From contig ONSJ01000017.1 in NCBI GenBank assembly GCA_900320515.1, forward strand, positions 1 through 36,418: a stretch of DNA of 36,418 nucleotides. The letters are read 5' to 3'. The notes under the pieces are model-generated. The model saw nothing but the letters and a program-made list of their open reading frames with translations, was not told the origin of the DNA and searched no databases. A program made the translations under genes and the position numbers. This stretch comes from an uncultured Methanobrevibacter sp. Lineage in GTDB: Archaea > Methanobacteriota > Methanobacteria > Methanobacteriales > Methanobacteriaceae. Shown here one piece after another: positions 15,134 through 24,592 of this stretch; position 1 is the first letter of the stretch; each line of letters opens with the position of its first letter.

Positions 15134-18100
15134 ATAAAAAAAGTAAGATCTAATGTTATTTTTATATTCATATTATTTTTTTCGATATTGCTGGTTAATG
15201 CAGTCTATGCAGAGGATATCGAGGGTAATCAAACCGATAACAGTTTCGATTCAATTCAGATTTTAATCGATAATGCAAAGTCTGGAGATTCGATTTATTT
15301 ACAGGAAAAAACCTATGAAAGCAATGGTACTGTAATTAATATCGATAAGGATATTTCAATTTACGGATCCAAGTCTGCAGACACTATATTGGATGCTAAA
15401 CAGCAATCCAGCATATTTATCATTTCAGAAAATGCAAATGTCAACTTTTTTGATTTGACACTTGTCAACGGCAAAACCACAGCCAATGGTGGAGCGATTG
15501 ACAATAATGGAAATCTAATCATCCATTCTTTAAAATTTATAAATAACACTGCGTATAATTGGGATAAAGGAAAAATCAATGGAGACGGTGGAGCTATTAA
15601 CAACAACGGAAAATTATATGTTTATAACTCTCATTTCGCAGATAACTATGCTTATAACGGAGGAGCCGTGAGAGGGTCACAAAATTCACAAATCACTGCA
15701 TATGATTGTACATTTGACAATAATAGGGCAACATTCGGCGTTGCACTCGATACATACTTTTCAAATTCCATAATTGAAAATTGCATTTTCACAAACAATG
15801 TCGGTCATGAAGGAGGTGCAATTTACAATCGTTTTAGCGATTTTTATTTAATCAACTCAACATTCGTTAACAATTCAGCTACCCGTGGCGGTGGAATCTA
15901 CAATAATAGGGGATATCTGGTAATCAATAACTCAAGATTCATCTCAAATTCAGCCAGCCATCTGGGTGGAGGCGTTAAAAGTTGGGGGGTATGTGAAATT
16001 TACAATTCCCTTCTTAAAGGTAATGAGGGTGAAACCGGAGGAGGATCATATATCTCCGAATATGTCATGACAGTGGTAAACTGCACTTACGAAAACAACG
16101 TTGGAGTTGAAGGCGGAGGAGCAGCTGCGGATTCACACGGCCATTTGGATGTCAGGGATTCGAAATTTATCAATAACTCCGCTGAAAATGGTGGTGGAGT
16201 TGACTGCACTTGGGGATATCTGAATTTGGATAATTGCATTTTAAATAACAATTCCGCTACCAGTAAAGGTGGAGGAATTGCATGTCTGTTTTTCGAATCA
16301 AATGTGACAAATGCAATTTTAAATGATAATCGAGCCCCATATGGTGGAGGATTATATATTGGGTCAATGTCCGTTAATTTCACTAATGTAACTTTAAACG
16401 GTAACTCCGCTACATATGGTGGAGGACTGTATAACATCGGAAACTCGATTTTAAGCAATTTTAATGTAAACAACAACATTGCTGAAAATGGTGGTGGAGT
16501 TTACAATAAGGCCAATTTAACATTATCTGATTCAAATATTAACTTTAATCATGCAAAAAACGGTGCGGGCATTTACAATGAGGCTCAGGTTAATGTTTAT
16601 AATTCTAATGCAATAGGAAATGAAGCAATTTCCAATGGAGGATTTGCATATAATGTGAATGAATTAGAAATAAATAACTGTAATTTCAAGTCAAATGCGG
16701 CTGAATGTGCAGGTGTAATATATAATAATAAACTCACATCAATTGACAATTCCCAGTTGGACAATAATAGGGCTGAAAGGGGAGCAGTCATTTTCAATAC
16801 TAAAGATTTACTCATAAAGGATTCAAAATTCCTGAATAATGTGGTATTGCATACTCTTGGAGTAATCAGCAATGTAGATGGCAATATTAATATTTCACGC
16901 TGCCAGTTTAATTCAAATAAGGGTTCTGATGAAGGCGGTGCCATATTCAATAATGAAGGAAAGATTGTTATTTCAGATTCCAAGTTTGTTTCAAACGCCG
17001 CTTTGAGTCATGGAGGTGCAATTGACAATTCAGGTGAGCTGACAATAAGCAATTCTTTATTTGATAATAATCGGGCATATGGTGCAGGAGCTATCGATAA
17101 CGGTGGAATAGTCAACATATTCAATTCCACTTTCACCAATAATAAGGCCACTATAAATGGCGGTGCAATTGACAATAACAACATTTTAAATGTTGTGGGT
17201 TCCGTTTTTGAAGCTAATATTGCAGGAGGCCAAGGTGGGGCCATTATTGCACGAAATGATATAAATTTATCTTATAGTTCCTTATTCAATAATAAAGCGT
17301 CTCAAGCCAATGCAATATATGTAAATAATCAAAATAGCAACTTGACTGATAACTGGTGGGGAATGAATGATCCTGATTTCAGGCAATTGCTTAACTTCAA
17401 TATTTCCAATGAGTTCAGATGGATTGTCATGAGCGTTGAGTCTTCTTCTGGACTGATGCAATATGGAAATGCACAAATCATTGTCAGTTTAAATGAAGTT
17501 AAAGATTCTAAAGGGATTATATCAAAATTGGAGAATTCAAATTTATTGCCTGAATTTATCGTTTCTTCTTCTACAGGAGATTCTATAATTGTTGATAAAG
17601 GTAATGCTTCAAAAGAAATAGCTGTTCCTGCTGTTTCTTCTATTGAATTTAAATTGCACAATCAAATCAATTCCCTTGAGACATCATCAAACCCTTCAAA
17701 AATCAAGGACAATAAGGATGTTATCGCGGACTATAACGGCAAAGTCACATTTAAGGTTCGAGTATATGGTGTTGACGGTAAGCCTGTCGGCAAAAATCAG
17801 GTTGTTGTAATGACAATATCCGGAAAATCATACGATGTCAAAACTGACAGTAACGGTTATGCATCTAAGGTGTTTAGTTTAGTTCCGGGCAAATACAAGA
17901 TTACAACCACATATAAGACAATGACAGTTAAAAATACCATAACAGTTAAAAAGGTATTGAAGGCTTCAAGCAAAACAGTCAAAAAAAGTAAAAAGATTAG
18001 ATTTAAGGCAACTTTAAAAACCAGCAAAGGCAAAGCGATAAAAGGCAAAAAAATAACCTTCAAAATTAAAAACAAACTTTACAGTGCTAAAACAAACAAG

Positions 18101-18208
18101 AAGGGAATAGCTACTGTCAGCTTTAAAAATTTAAAGGTTGGAAAATATACTGTTGTCATTGAATACATAAAGTCACAGGTAAAAGTAACTTTGAAAGTCA
18201 AAAAATAA
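15134..18208 (+). CDS. Large adhesin-like beta-helix protein with C-terminal Ig-like domains; possible ATA start
   Basis: About 1024 residues: a signal peptide, then a very long beta-helix built of more than 20 Chlamydia-PMP-like repeats (GGGIYN/GGAIDN and FxxNxA). A helix-end segment DNWWGMNDPDFRQL follows near residue 740, then Ig-like domains and a Lys-rich C terminus (KVTLKVKK) without membrane helix. Start is odd: the only standard candidate is GTG 15125, which lies inside the ribosome binding site (GGGGTGAT, 15122-15129). ATA 15134 stands 6 bases after that site and gives (M)KKVRSNVIFIFILFFSILLV, an ideal signal peptide. An in-frame TAA at 15119 excludes anything further upstream. It is convergent with the next gene and shares a terminator hairpin with it. 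Confidence 0.85.
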   Translation: MKKVRSNVIFIFILFFSILLVNAVYAEDIEGNQTDNSFDSIQILIDNAKSGDSIYLQEKTYESNGTVINIDKDISIYGSKSADTILDAKQQSSIFIISENANVNFFDLTLVNGKTTANGGAIDNNGNLIIHSLKFINNTAYNWDKGKINGDGGAINNNGKLYVYNSHFADNYAYNGGAVRGSQNSQITAYDCTFDNNRATFGVALDTYFSNSIIENCIFTNNVGHEGGAIYNRFSDFYLINSTFVNNSATRGGGIYNNRGYLVINNSRFISNSASHLGGGVKSWGVCEIYNSLLKGNEGETGGGSYISEYVMTVVNCTYENNVGVEGGGAAADSHGHLDVRDSKFINNSAENGGGVDCTWGYLNLDNCILNNNSATSKGGGIACLFFESNVTNAILNDNRAPYGGGLYIGSMSVNFTNVTLNGNSATYGGGLYNIGNSILSNFNVNNNIAENGGGVYNKANLTLSDSNINFNHAKNGAGIYNEAQVNVYNSNAIGNEAISNGGFAYNVNELEINNCNFKSNAAECAGVIYNNKLTSIDNSQLDNNRAERGAVIFNTKDLLIKDSKFLNNVVLHTLGVISNVDGNINISRCQFNSNKGSDEGGAIFNNEGKIVISDSKFVSNAALSHGGAIDNSGELTISNSLFDNNRAYGAGAIDNGGIVNIFNSTFTNNKATINGGAIDNNNILNVVGSVFEANIAGGQGGAIIARNDINLSYSSLFNNKASQANAIYVNNQNSNLTDNWWGMNDPDFRQLLNFNISNEFRWIVMSVESSSGLMQYGNAQIIVSLNEVKDSKGIISKLENSNLLPEFIVSSSTGDSIIVDKGNASKEIAVPAVSSIEFKLHNQINSLETSSNPSKIKDNKDVIADYNGKVTFKVRVYGVDGKPVGKNQVVVMTISGKSYDVKTDSNGYASKVFSLVPGKYKITTTYKTMTVKNTITVKKVLKASSKTVKKSKKIRFKATLKTSKGKAIKGKKITFKIKNKLYSAKTNKKGIATVSFKNLKVGKYTVVIEYIKSQVKVTLKVKK

Positions 18209-18237
18209 TTATATGAGCTTAAATTCATATAATTATT
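18204..18237. terminator. Bidirectional hairpin terminator between convergent adhesin genes
   Basis: Perfect 13-bp stem (AATAATTATATGA, 18204-18216; TCATATAATTATT, 18225-18237) with an 8-base loop. It overlaps the stop codons of both convergent genes (18206-18208 on plus, 18236-18238 on minus) and is flanked by A/T runs on each side. Confidence 0.8.
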
Positions 18238-19729
18238 ATTTTATTTTTATATAAATGGTTTTTTTGGATGATGAATATGTTGCATCGCCTTTGAATGTTA
18301 TGATGCCTTTGAATTTTCCTTTTTTTCGAAGCTTAATCTTAAATATTGCCTTTCCTTTTTTATCTGTCTTTGATGAGTATGTTTTTCCATTCAGTTTAAG
18401 ATATAACCTTTTTGATTTTAAGATATTTTTTCCGGATTTCAATATTGCTGAGTATTTTTTGGCTTTTGTTTTTAATTTGAACTTTTTGGATTTGGCAGCG
18501 ATTGATGTTTTTTTCTTGGTTTTAGTTTTGGGCACTACATCATCTTTTTTTGGAGAGTCAGGATTTATTGTTTCATTCTTTTTGCTTGGTTGGGTAATGT
18601 TTTGAAAGGTCAGATTGTTGAAAGTGGTGTTTTTGCTGATCATACATATTTCAGATTCGAAATCAGTTTGGTTGTTTGTAAATGAAATGTTTTCAATTCT
18701 AATGTTTTTGCCGTTTATGTATAATGATGAGCCCTGTTCTGCACTATTGTATTTAAATTTGCTGTTTGCAATGTCAATATTATTGGAGTAGATGGATACT
18801 GCTCCACCTAAATCAGCGGAGTTTTCAGTAAATGTGGAATGTTCAACATGCCCACTTCCTTTAAAGTAGATTGCCCCTGCAAATTTTCCGGTATTTTCAA
18901 CGAATTGGGAATTATTTATGATGGCTTCATCTTCGTTTGTTATTGCTCCCCCATATCCGATGGCATTGTTCCTTTCAAATATTGAATCTTCAATCAGTCC
19001 GGGGAATTCAAGGTAAATTCCTCCTCCGTCTCCAGCTTCATTGTCAGAAAATCTTGAATTGAAAATATCAATTCGTCCAAGATTATAGATTCCGCCTCCA
19101 AGATATTTTGCATAATTGTTTTCAAATGTGCAGTTGTTTACATGGCCTTCTCCATCAAAATTAACTCCTCCACCAAAAAATGCTGAATTTCCTATAAATT
19201 TTGAGTTTTCAATTGTTGCATCCTTTTCAAAGAGTATGGCTCCGCCGCTGTTGGGTGATGAGGAATCCATAAAAATGCAACTGGAGAGTGTTCCATTAAA
19301 CCCTTTCCAGCATATCGCACCACCATGTGAGGCGGCATTTCCATTAACTATCTTGATGTTTTTTAAAATAACGTTATTTGACTGGATATTGAATATTCTT
19401 GCTTTTTTATTGGCGTCAATAGTGTGGCCCTGGCCGTCGATGACTAAGTTGTCGATTGCAATTGTGATTCCATCAGAAAAGTTTTCATCATTTTGAGGGT
19501 TAAACAGATAATCTTTGGTCAATTTAAGTGCTTTGGTTTCTATGCTGGCATTGATTTCATGGGATAATGCTGAAAAGTCTCCCTCATTTTCATTTAAAAT
19601 TTCATGTTCGCTTTCAAGATTTCCAATTGTGTCATTATCTGATGGCTGATTGATTTGTGCAGCATCAATTGAAGATATGCTTGTTAAAACTGTTATCAGC
19701 AGTATAATGAGCAATAATTTTTTTCTAAT
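18236..19729 (-). CDS. Adhesin-like beta-helix protein with Lys-rich C-terminal Ig-like domain; possible ATT start
   Basis: About 497 residues: signal peptide, beta-helix of PMP-like repeats (GGAITNEDEAI, GGGIYNLGRIDI, FxxNxA), a spacer, then a C-terminal Lys-rich Ig-like domain (KLNGKTYSSKTDKKGKAIFK) ending in YIKIK with no membrane helix. The first standard start is TTG 19714, which is far from the ribosome binding site and leaves a signal peptide without positive charge. ATT 19729-19727 lies 6 bases after AGGTGGG (19742-19736) and gives (M)RKKLLLIILLITVL, a normal signal peptide. An ATT start (or a mutated ATG) is therefore the best reading. The last ~90 residues resemble the C termini of the genes ending at 15015 and 18208. 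Confidence 0.8.
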   Translation of the reverse strand: MRKKLLLIILLITVLTSISSIDAAQINQPSDNDTIGNLESEHEILNENEGDFSALSHEINASIETKALKLTKDYLFNPQNDENFSDGITIAIDNLVIDGQGHTIDANKKARIFNIQSNNVILKNIKIVNGNAASHGGAICWKGFNGTLSSCIFMDSSSPNSGGAILFEKDATIENSKFIGNSAFFGGGVNFDGEGHVNNCTFENNYAKYLGGGIYNLGRIDIFNSRFSDNEAGDGGGIYLEFPGLIEDSIFERNNAIGYGGAITNEDEAIINNSQFVENTGKFAGAIYFKGSGHVEHSTFTENSADLGGAVSIYSNNIDIANSKFKYNSAEQGSSLYINGKNIRIENISFTNNQTDFESEICMISKNTTFNNLTFQNITQPSKKNETINPDSPKKDDVVPKTKTKKKTSIAAKSKKFKLKTKAKKYSAILKSGKNILKSKRLYLKLNGKTYSSKTDKKGKAIFKIKLRKKGKFKGIITFKGDATYSSSKKTIYIKIK

Positions 19730-19928
19730 AAAAAACCCACCTATTTTTATTTGATTTGATTTTTATTTTAATTTCTATATGTATTTTTCTTCATTTCACT
19801 TTGAATAATATCAATAATTAATAAATTATATAAGAATAAAACCGAAATATATTAATTATATCGAAAGTATAATATGTCATATTGATAAATTTATGTCAAT
19901 TGTTATAATAAGAATTATGGGTAAAAAT

Positions 19929-22900
19929 ATGAAATTTAATAACTTCTTGTTTATATTTTCTTTATTGCTCATTGCACTAATAAGCTTTAGTTGCGTTGTA
20001 GCTAATGAAGACACGAATATTACTGATGATTCACATGTTTTAAAAATAAATGATGAATCAGATTGTAATTTAAACGAAAATACTTTAAGTACAAATGATG
20101 AAGATTCAGTGTTGTCTGCTCAAAGCATCGTTGTTGATGAAAACGGCAGCAATCACAATGAAATGAACGAACATACAATTAGAAGTGCGGTTAATTCTGC
20201 TAATGACGGAGACACTATAATTATTAGGGGAAGCAATTACGTGCACGTTCATGTCACTATTGATAAGGCAGTAACAATTAAAAGTGAAGTCGGCACAAAT
20301 ATGGATCCATGTTCCAGTTCTGCAGATTCAAACTATAGAGGTATCTTTTATCTAACTTCAAAGGCCAGTGGCACTATAATTGAAGGTTTTAACTTCAATA
20401 ATGATGATGGAAGAATGTGGGATAGTGGAGATTATGCAATATTCATCAATGGCGCTTCCAATATCATAATTAGGAACTGCACATTTTCAAATAATGGTGT
20501 TGCTAATTCAATTCGCATAGAAAACTCACAAAACATTATTGTCGAAAATGTGACCGCTTCAAATGCGGAAAGGGCTGTATCAATCAGGAATTCCACTGGA
20601 GTAACAGTCAAAAATTCAATCTTAAAAGATTCAGCTTATGGAATTTATGATGAAAATTCTGCTAAAACAATCATTACTTCAAATACACTTTCCAAAAACA
20701 AGAATGCAGGTATTGGAATTGCGGGAAGCTCAAACAATCCGACAATATCCTATAATAATCTGACTGAAAACAAGAACGGTTTTGAGCTGGCTTCATCAGA
20801 CAATATTAATATCTTAAGCAATTATATAGCATCAAATTCCGATTTCGGTGTTTTGGTTGACTGTGAGGTCATTCAGCTAAACGTTATTGGAAATTTCTTT
20901 AATCAGAATTTGAAAGGGGAATTATACTTCAATAAAAAGGTGTTTGTTTCAGGTGGAGAGCTTCTTGAGGTTGTAAACGATAATTACATGGTCGGTGTTG
21001 GCGAAAGGCCTGTTGATGCGGCAGTTGGTGGAGGTGCGTTTTTAGGCTATGCGTTCATACTTAATGAGAATGTGTACTGTCCGAAAATCTATTTCACCTA
21101 TGGCGAAAAGCATTGGGAAGATGGGAACTATTTCCTTAAGTTAACCGATATAACCCAATCCAAAAAGGGAGTTTACTCAATTTCAATTGTTGATCCGAAC
21201 GGAAATCTTGCAAAGGGATTGAATTCAGTTCCGGTAACATTCTACTTGAATAAAAACAACAATTATGCAGCGCCTCAGGAGGGTGATGTTTATAAGACTG
21301 TGATGATGGTTGACGGTACTGCAACAGTCAGATTCTACTCAGAGGACTTTAAGGAATCCGGTAATGTTGTAACTGCAGTTCTGCCCGGAACTTCCGCTTA
21401 TATCACTGGTGACCAATTTAAAAACGTCAAAAACTTCACCGTGGGTGATGAATATATTCCTGGAAATGTTTCTGCAACAAGTATTGGAATGTCAGATTTA
21501 ACAACATATCCTGGCTCTAATGCCGATTATACAATTACCCTAAAGGACATTTACAACAATCCTGTTGCAAATGGGGAAGTGACATTTAACATAAACTCTA
21601 AAAGCATTAAAGTCACAACAAATGCAAACGGTCAGGCAACTGTCAAAATTAATGAGAATGCAGGAACATATGTCATTAAAGTTAATTATCCCGGCGATGA
21701 TAGTGATTATGCACCAAGTTCTGCCCAAGCAAAAGTGACAGTTAATAAGCTATCTTCCAGGATTGCGGCTTCAAATTATGCAATGTTTATTAAAAAAACA
21801 GATTATTATCAATTCACTTTAGATTCTAATGGAAAGGTAATTTCCAATCAAAAAGTTACAGTCAAAGTAAATAAGAAAACTTACACTGTAAAAACCAACG
21901 CTAAAGGCGTGGGCAAGGTAAAACTTAAGCTTAAGAAGGGAACCTATAAGATTCAAATGACTTATAAAGGAAACAGTCAGTTTACTGCTGCCAAAGCTAC
22001 CAAGAAAATTACAGTCAAAAAAGTTCTTAAAACAAAATTGACCGCTCCAAAAGTCACTGTTAAACCAAAGACTTCAACAAAATATGTTGTCACATTAAAG
22101 GATGAAAACGGCAAGGTTCTCAAAAAGCAAAAGGTAACAATTAAAATCAATGGCAAGAAATACGCCAAAAAGACCAACGGCAAAGGCCAGGCAACCGTTA
22201 AAGTTAAATTTTCCAAACTCAAGACATACAAAGTCAAGGCAACCTATAAAGGAAATAAGAAATATAAGAAATCATCTGCCAGCGGCCGGATAACTGTCAA
22301 GAAGGCATCTGCAGTTGTTCCAACTCCTGCAAAGCCTGCCGAAGATACTAAAGTCAAAACCCAATTGACAACTTATGACAGGTCATTTTCATTGAACTCC
22401 AGTGATGATTACATTATCTCACTGAAGGATTCTTCAGGCCATGCCTTGGCAAATCATTTAATCACCTATACTTTGGACAGCCAATCCTATTCCCAAAACA
22501 GTGACGTAAAAGGTCAGGTTAAGGTCAATATTTCATCATTGGGTGTCGGTTCACATATAATCAAAGCAAGTCATCCGCTTACAGGAAATTATGAGGCTTC
22601 TTCATCCGCCAGCACAATTCATATTTTAAACAAGACTGGCGTTTCATATGTTGATGGAGGATTGCCTAATGATGATATACAAAATATTCTTGACAAATCA
22701 ACAAATCCTGTTGTATTCTTGTCAAATTCATATGATGATGTTAGCTTAACAATTAACAAGGCAATGAATATTACATTTAAGGAAAATACTACCTTAAACG
22801 GTAAAAACAACAGTCCTGTTTTGACAATTATGGTTTCCAACTTCAATGTTTCAGATTTAATAATCAATGCAAATTCAGGTTCAGGAATCATCATCCAAAA

Positions 22901-23945
22901 TGCCGATAACGTTTGCATTTCAAATTGTGTCATTTCAAATAATCTGGATTTGTCAAAATCAGATAAATATAATTCAGGTGAAATCGAAATTCCTGGAAAT
23001 GGTATTGGGTTATCAAATGCAAATGGTGTCAGAATAATCAGAAACGATATCAAATCATTTGGAAATGCAATATTTGCCGAAAACACTGATGATATGGAAA
23101 TAGCCAATAACACCTTATCCTTAAGCAATTATGGAATAACATATGGTTTGGGCGTTAAGAATACCAATATCTCCAATAACCTGATTACCAAAAACATCGG
23201 TTTGTATGTTATGGATGTTCCGGAAGGTCCTCTTGGATATGGAATTTTCCTGAATCAGTCTGCGGTAAACGTGTCCATAACCAACAATAGGATTTTAGAC
23301 AACTATATGGGAATTTCCGTTGATTCTAATTATTCAACAGGCATCATCATTTTATACAATTGGATAAGCGACAATGCGCTTGAGGGAATCAGATTCAATG
23401 CAGGATATGATTTGGCAGAAAATGCCGTTGAGCCTAATGTCAATGACAATGCTATTTACAGAAACGCTAGGGGGCCTAGTATGATGATACTTGGTGAGCT
23501 AAGCGCAAATCCTAACGGAATCTATCATTATGGCGAATTCAATGATACCAAAAGACTGCAATTGGGTACAAACTGGTATGGTAAGAATGCCCGTGTTACT
23601 TGGGATATAGAAACCAATACCACAGGTTATGGAACAATGTGTCCTAGGATTGCAACCACATATATTTCCGTTAAAGAGATTGAAAATGTAGGTTCAGGCA
23701 CTTATCAGGTCAAGTTCTATAAAAACGACACTGTTGCAGATAAATTGCCTGAATTTGAGATGTTTGCAACATTAAATGATGATGTTGAAATCAAATTCAA
23801 TGTTGTTAATGGTGTCGGTACATTTTCATTTGATTCAGGTTATAAGATTGGTGATAATGTAATAAAAGTTTCTATTGGTTCCCTAAAAGACCAGTACAGG
23901 ACTTTTGAAGTGTTATTGAATAGCACAATTGAAATCTTACCTTAA
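19929..23945 (+). CDS. Giant adhesin-like protein: two beta-helices flanking Lys-rich Ig-like repeats
   Basis: 1338 residues from ATG 19929 (MKFNNFLFIFSLLLIALISF signal peptide). Longer frames from ATG 19893 or 19917 exist; only a weak GGGTAA precedes 19929. Order: signal; first beta-helix (~60-360); post-helix domain with CPKI (Cys384); four to five Ig-like repeats (~500-890), the middle ones very Lys-rich and separated by a PTPAKPAED linker; second beta-helix (~905-1200); second post-helix domain with LGTNWYGK and CPRI (Cys1238) up to the end. No C-terminal membrane helix or Lys-rich end is visible, so attachment must differ from its neighbours, perhaps through the central cationic Ig-like repeats. 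Binding role inferred; ligand unknown. Confidence 0.85.
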   Translation: MKFNNFLFIFSLLLIALISFSCVVANEDTNITDDSHVLKINDESDCNLNENTLSTNDEDSVLSAQSIVVDENGSNHNEMNEHTIRSAVNSANDGDTIIIRGSNYVHVHVTIDKAVTIKSEVGTNMDPCSSSADSNYRGIFYLTSKASGTIIEGFNFNNDDGRMWDSGDYAIFINGASNIIIRNCTFSNNGVANSIRIENSQNIIVENVTASNAERAVSIRNSTGVTVKNSILKDSAYGIYDENSAKTIITSNTLSKNKNAGIGIAGSSNNPTISYNNLTENKNGFELASSDNINILSNYIASNSDFGVLVDCEVIQLNVIGNFFNQNLKGELYFNKKVFVSGGELLEVVNDNYMVGVGERPVDAAVGGGAFLGYAFILNENVYCPKIYFTYGEKHWEDGNYFLKLTDITQSKKGVYSISIVDPNGNLAKGLNSVPVTFYLNKNNNYAAPQEGDVYKTVMMVDGTATVRFYSEDFKESGNVVTAVLPGTSAYITGDQFKNVKNFTVGDEYIPGNVSATSIGMSDLTTYPGSNADYTITLKDIYNNPVANGEVTFNINSKSIKVTTNANGQATVKINENAGTYVIKVNYPGDDSDYAPSSAQAKVTVNKLSSRIAASNYAMFIKKTDYYQFTLDSNGKVISNQKVTVKVNKKTYTVKTNAKGVGKVKLKLKKGTYKIQMTYKGNSQFTAAKATKKITVKKVLKTKLTAPKVTVKPKTSTKYVVTLKDENGKVLKKQKVTIKINGKKYAKKTNGKGQATVKVKFSKLKTYKVKATYKGNKKYKKSSASGRITVKKASAVVPTPAKPAEDTKVKTQLTTYDRSFSLNSSDDYIISLKDSSGHALANHLITYTLDSQSYSQNSDVKGQVKVNISSLGVGSHIIKASHPLTGNYEASSSASTIHILNKTGVSYVDGGLPNDDIQNILDKSTNPVVFLSNSYDDVSLTINKAMNITFKENTTLNGKNNSPVLTIMVSNFNVSDLIINANSGSGIIIQNADNVCISNCVISNNLDLSKSDKYNSGEIEIPGNGIGLSNANGVRIIRNDIKSFGNAIFAENTDDMEIANNTLSLSNYGITYGLGVKNTNISNNLITKNIGLYVMDVPEGPLGYGIFLNQSAVNVSITNNRILDNYMGISVDSNYSTGIIILYNWISDNALEGIRFNAGYDLAENAVEPNVNDNAIYRNARGPSMMILGELSANPNGIYHYGEFNDTKRLQLGTNWYGKNARVTWDIETNTTGYGTMCPRIATTYISVKEIENVGSGTYQVKFYKNDTVADKLPEFEMFATLNDDVEIKFNVVNGVGTFSFDSGYKIGDNVIKVSIGSLKDQYRTFEVLLNSTIEILP

Positions 23946-23980
23946 ACAAATATGTTTTTAACATATTTGTTCTTTTTTTG
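23945..23980 (+). terminator. Hairpin plus T-run terminator
   Basis: Perfect 12-bp stem (AACAAATATGTT, 23945-23956; AACATATTTGTT, 23960-23971), 3-base loop, then CTTTTTTTG. It starts at the last base of the adhesin stop codon. Confidence 0.8.
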
Positions 23981-24108
23981 TTTTTTAATATAACTGTACA
24001 AATTTCTTAAAGCTCTTTTTCAAAATAAGTTTTCTTAAATTAACAAATGTATTGATTAAATCAATAGTTGTTGAATTTAATATATAAATGATTAATCAAA
24101 AAATTCAT

Positions 24109-24510
24109 TTAATCATTTTGAAATCCGCACTCCGAACAGGTTCCAGTCTGGAATTTCACAATGCCTCCACATTCGGGACATGTCCACTTTTCACGGTCCT
24201 CCTCCATCATGCGTCCGATGCCCATGGTCTTGATCCTTTTGGCACTCTCCAAGGTATTCAGATTGTGCCTTTTGACATATTTTTTGGAGTGTTTCTTAAG
24301 CAATGGGCATGGAAACTCACTGCAGCGTCCGCAATAGCTGAAATTCTTTTTGTCAAAGCAGGCTTTAATCTTGCACTTCAGACTGGCCTTATTTTTACCG
24401 TCATCACTAATCAAACAGCCTGCACACGGATTTTGATATCTCTCGCAACTGATGCAGTTAATCCCGCAGGGAGCCAATAATTTGGAATCTAAGGTTTCGG
24501 GCATTTTCAT
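24109..24510 (-). CDS. DUF3795-family Cys-rich protein
   Basis: 133 residues from ATG 24510 (ATG 24504 is also possible). It is Cys-rich in three groups: CGINCISCERYQNPCAGC, then CKIKACFDKKNFSYCGRCSEFPC, then a C-terminal zinc ribbon (CPECGG...CSECGF). The first two groups match DUF3795, a small putative metal- or zinc-binding family found in many anaerobes; the added zinc ribbon is a common extension. A TATA-like TTAAATATATAA lies only ~20 bases upstream, suggesting a leaderless transcript. A 393-base open frame on the plus strand over the same stretch is a shadow. It stands alone; function unknown. Confidence 0.7.
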   Translation of the reverse strand: MKMPETLDSKLLAPCGINCISCERYQNPCAGCLISDDGKNKASLKCKIKACFDKKNFSYCGRCSEFPCPLLKKHSKKYVKRHNLNTLESAKRIKTMGIGRMMEEDREKWTCPECGGIVKFQTGTCSECGFQND

Positions 24511-24592
24511 GAAGAAAGTTATATATTTAATTTTTAATAAATATTGCTCCCTAAATATTTCAGTTGTTCCCAGTTTGATTAGCTGGAGATAA

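Noticed and set aside
16087..17244. Several minus-strand open frames of 78-130 codons rich in PP and AP
   Set aside because: They are antisense images of the Gly-Gly-Ala/Gly-Gly-Gly beta-helix repeats of the plus-strand adhesin (GGN reads as NCC on the other strand).
15480..17300. Regular repeats that might suggest a CRISPR array
   Set aside because: Repeat units are degenerate, in frame and encode the GGAI/FxxN beta-helix pattern; there are no identical repeats with unique spacers.
24088..24480. 130-codon plus-strand open frame
   Set aside because: It lies opposite the Cys-rich DUF3795 gene, whose CxxC pattern is clearly coding on the minus strand; the plus frame has no recognisable family.
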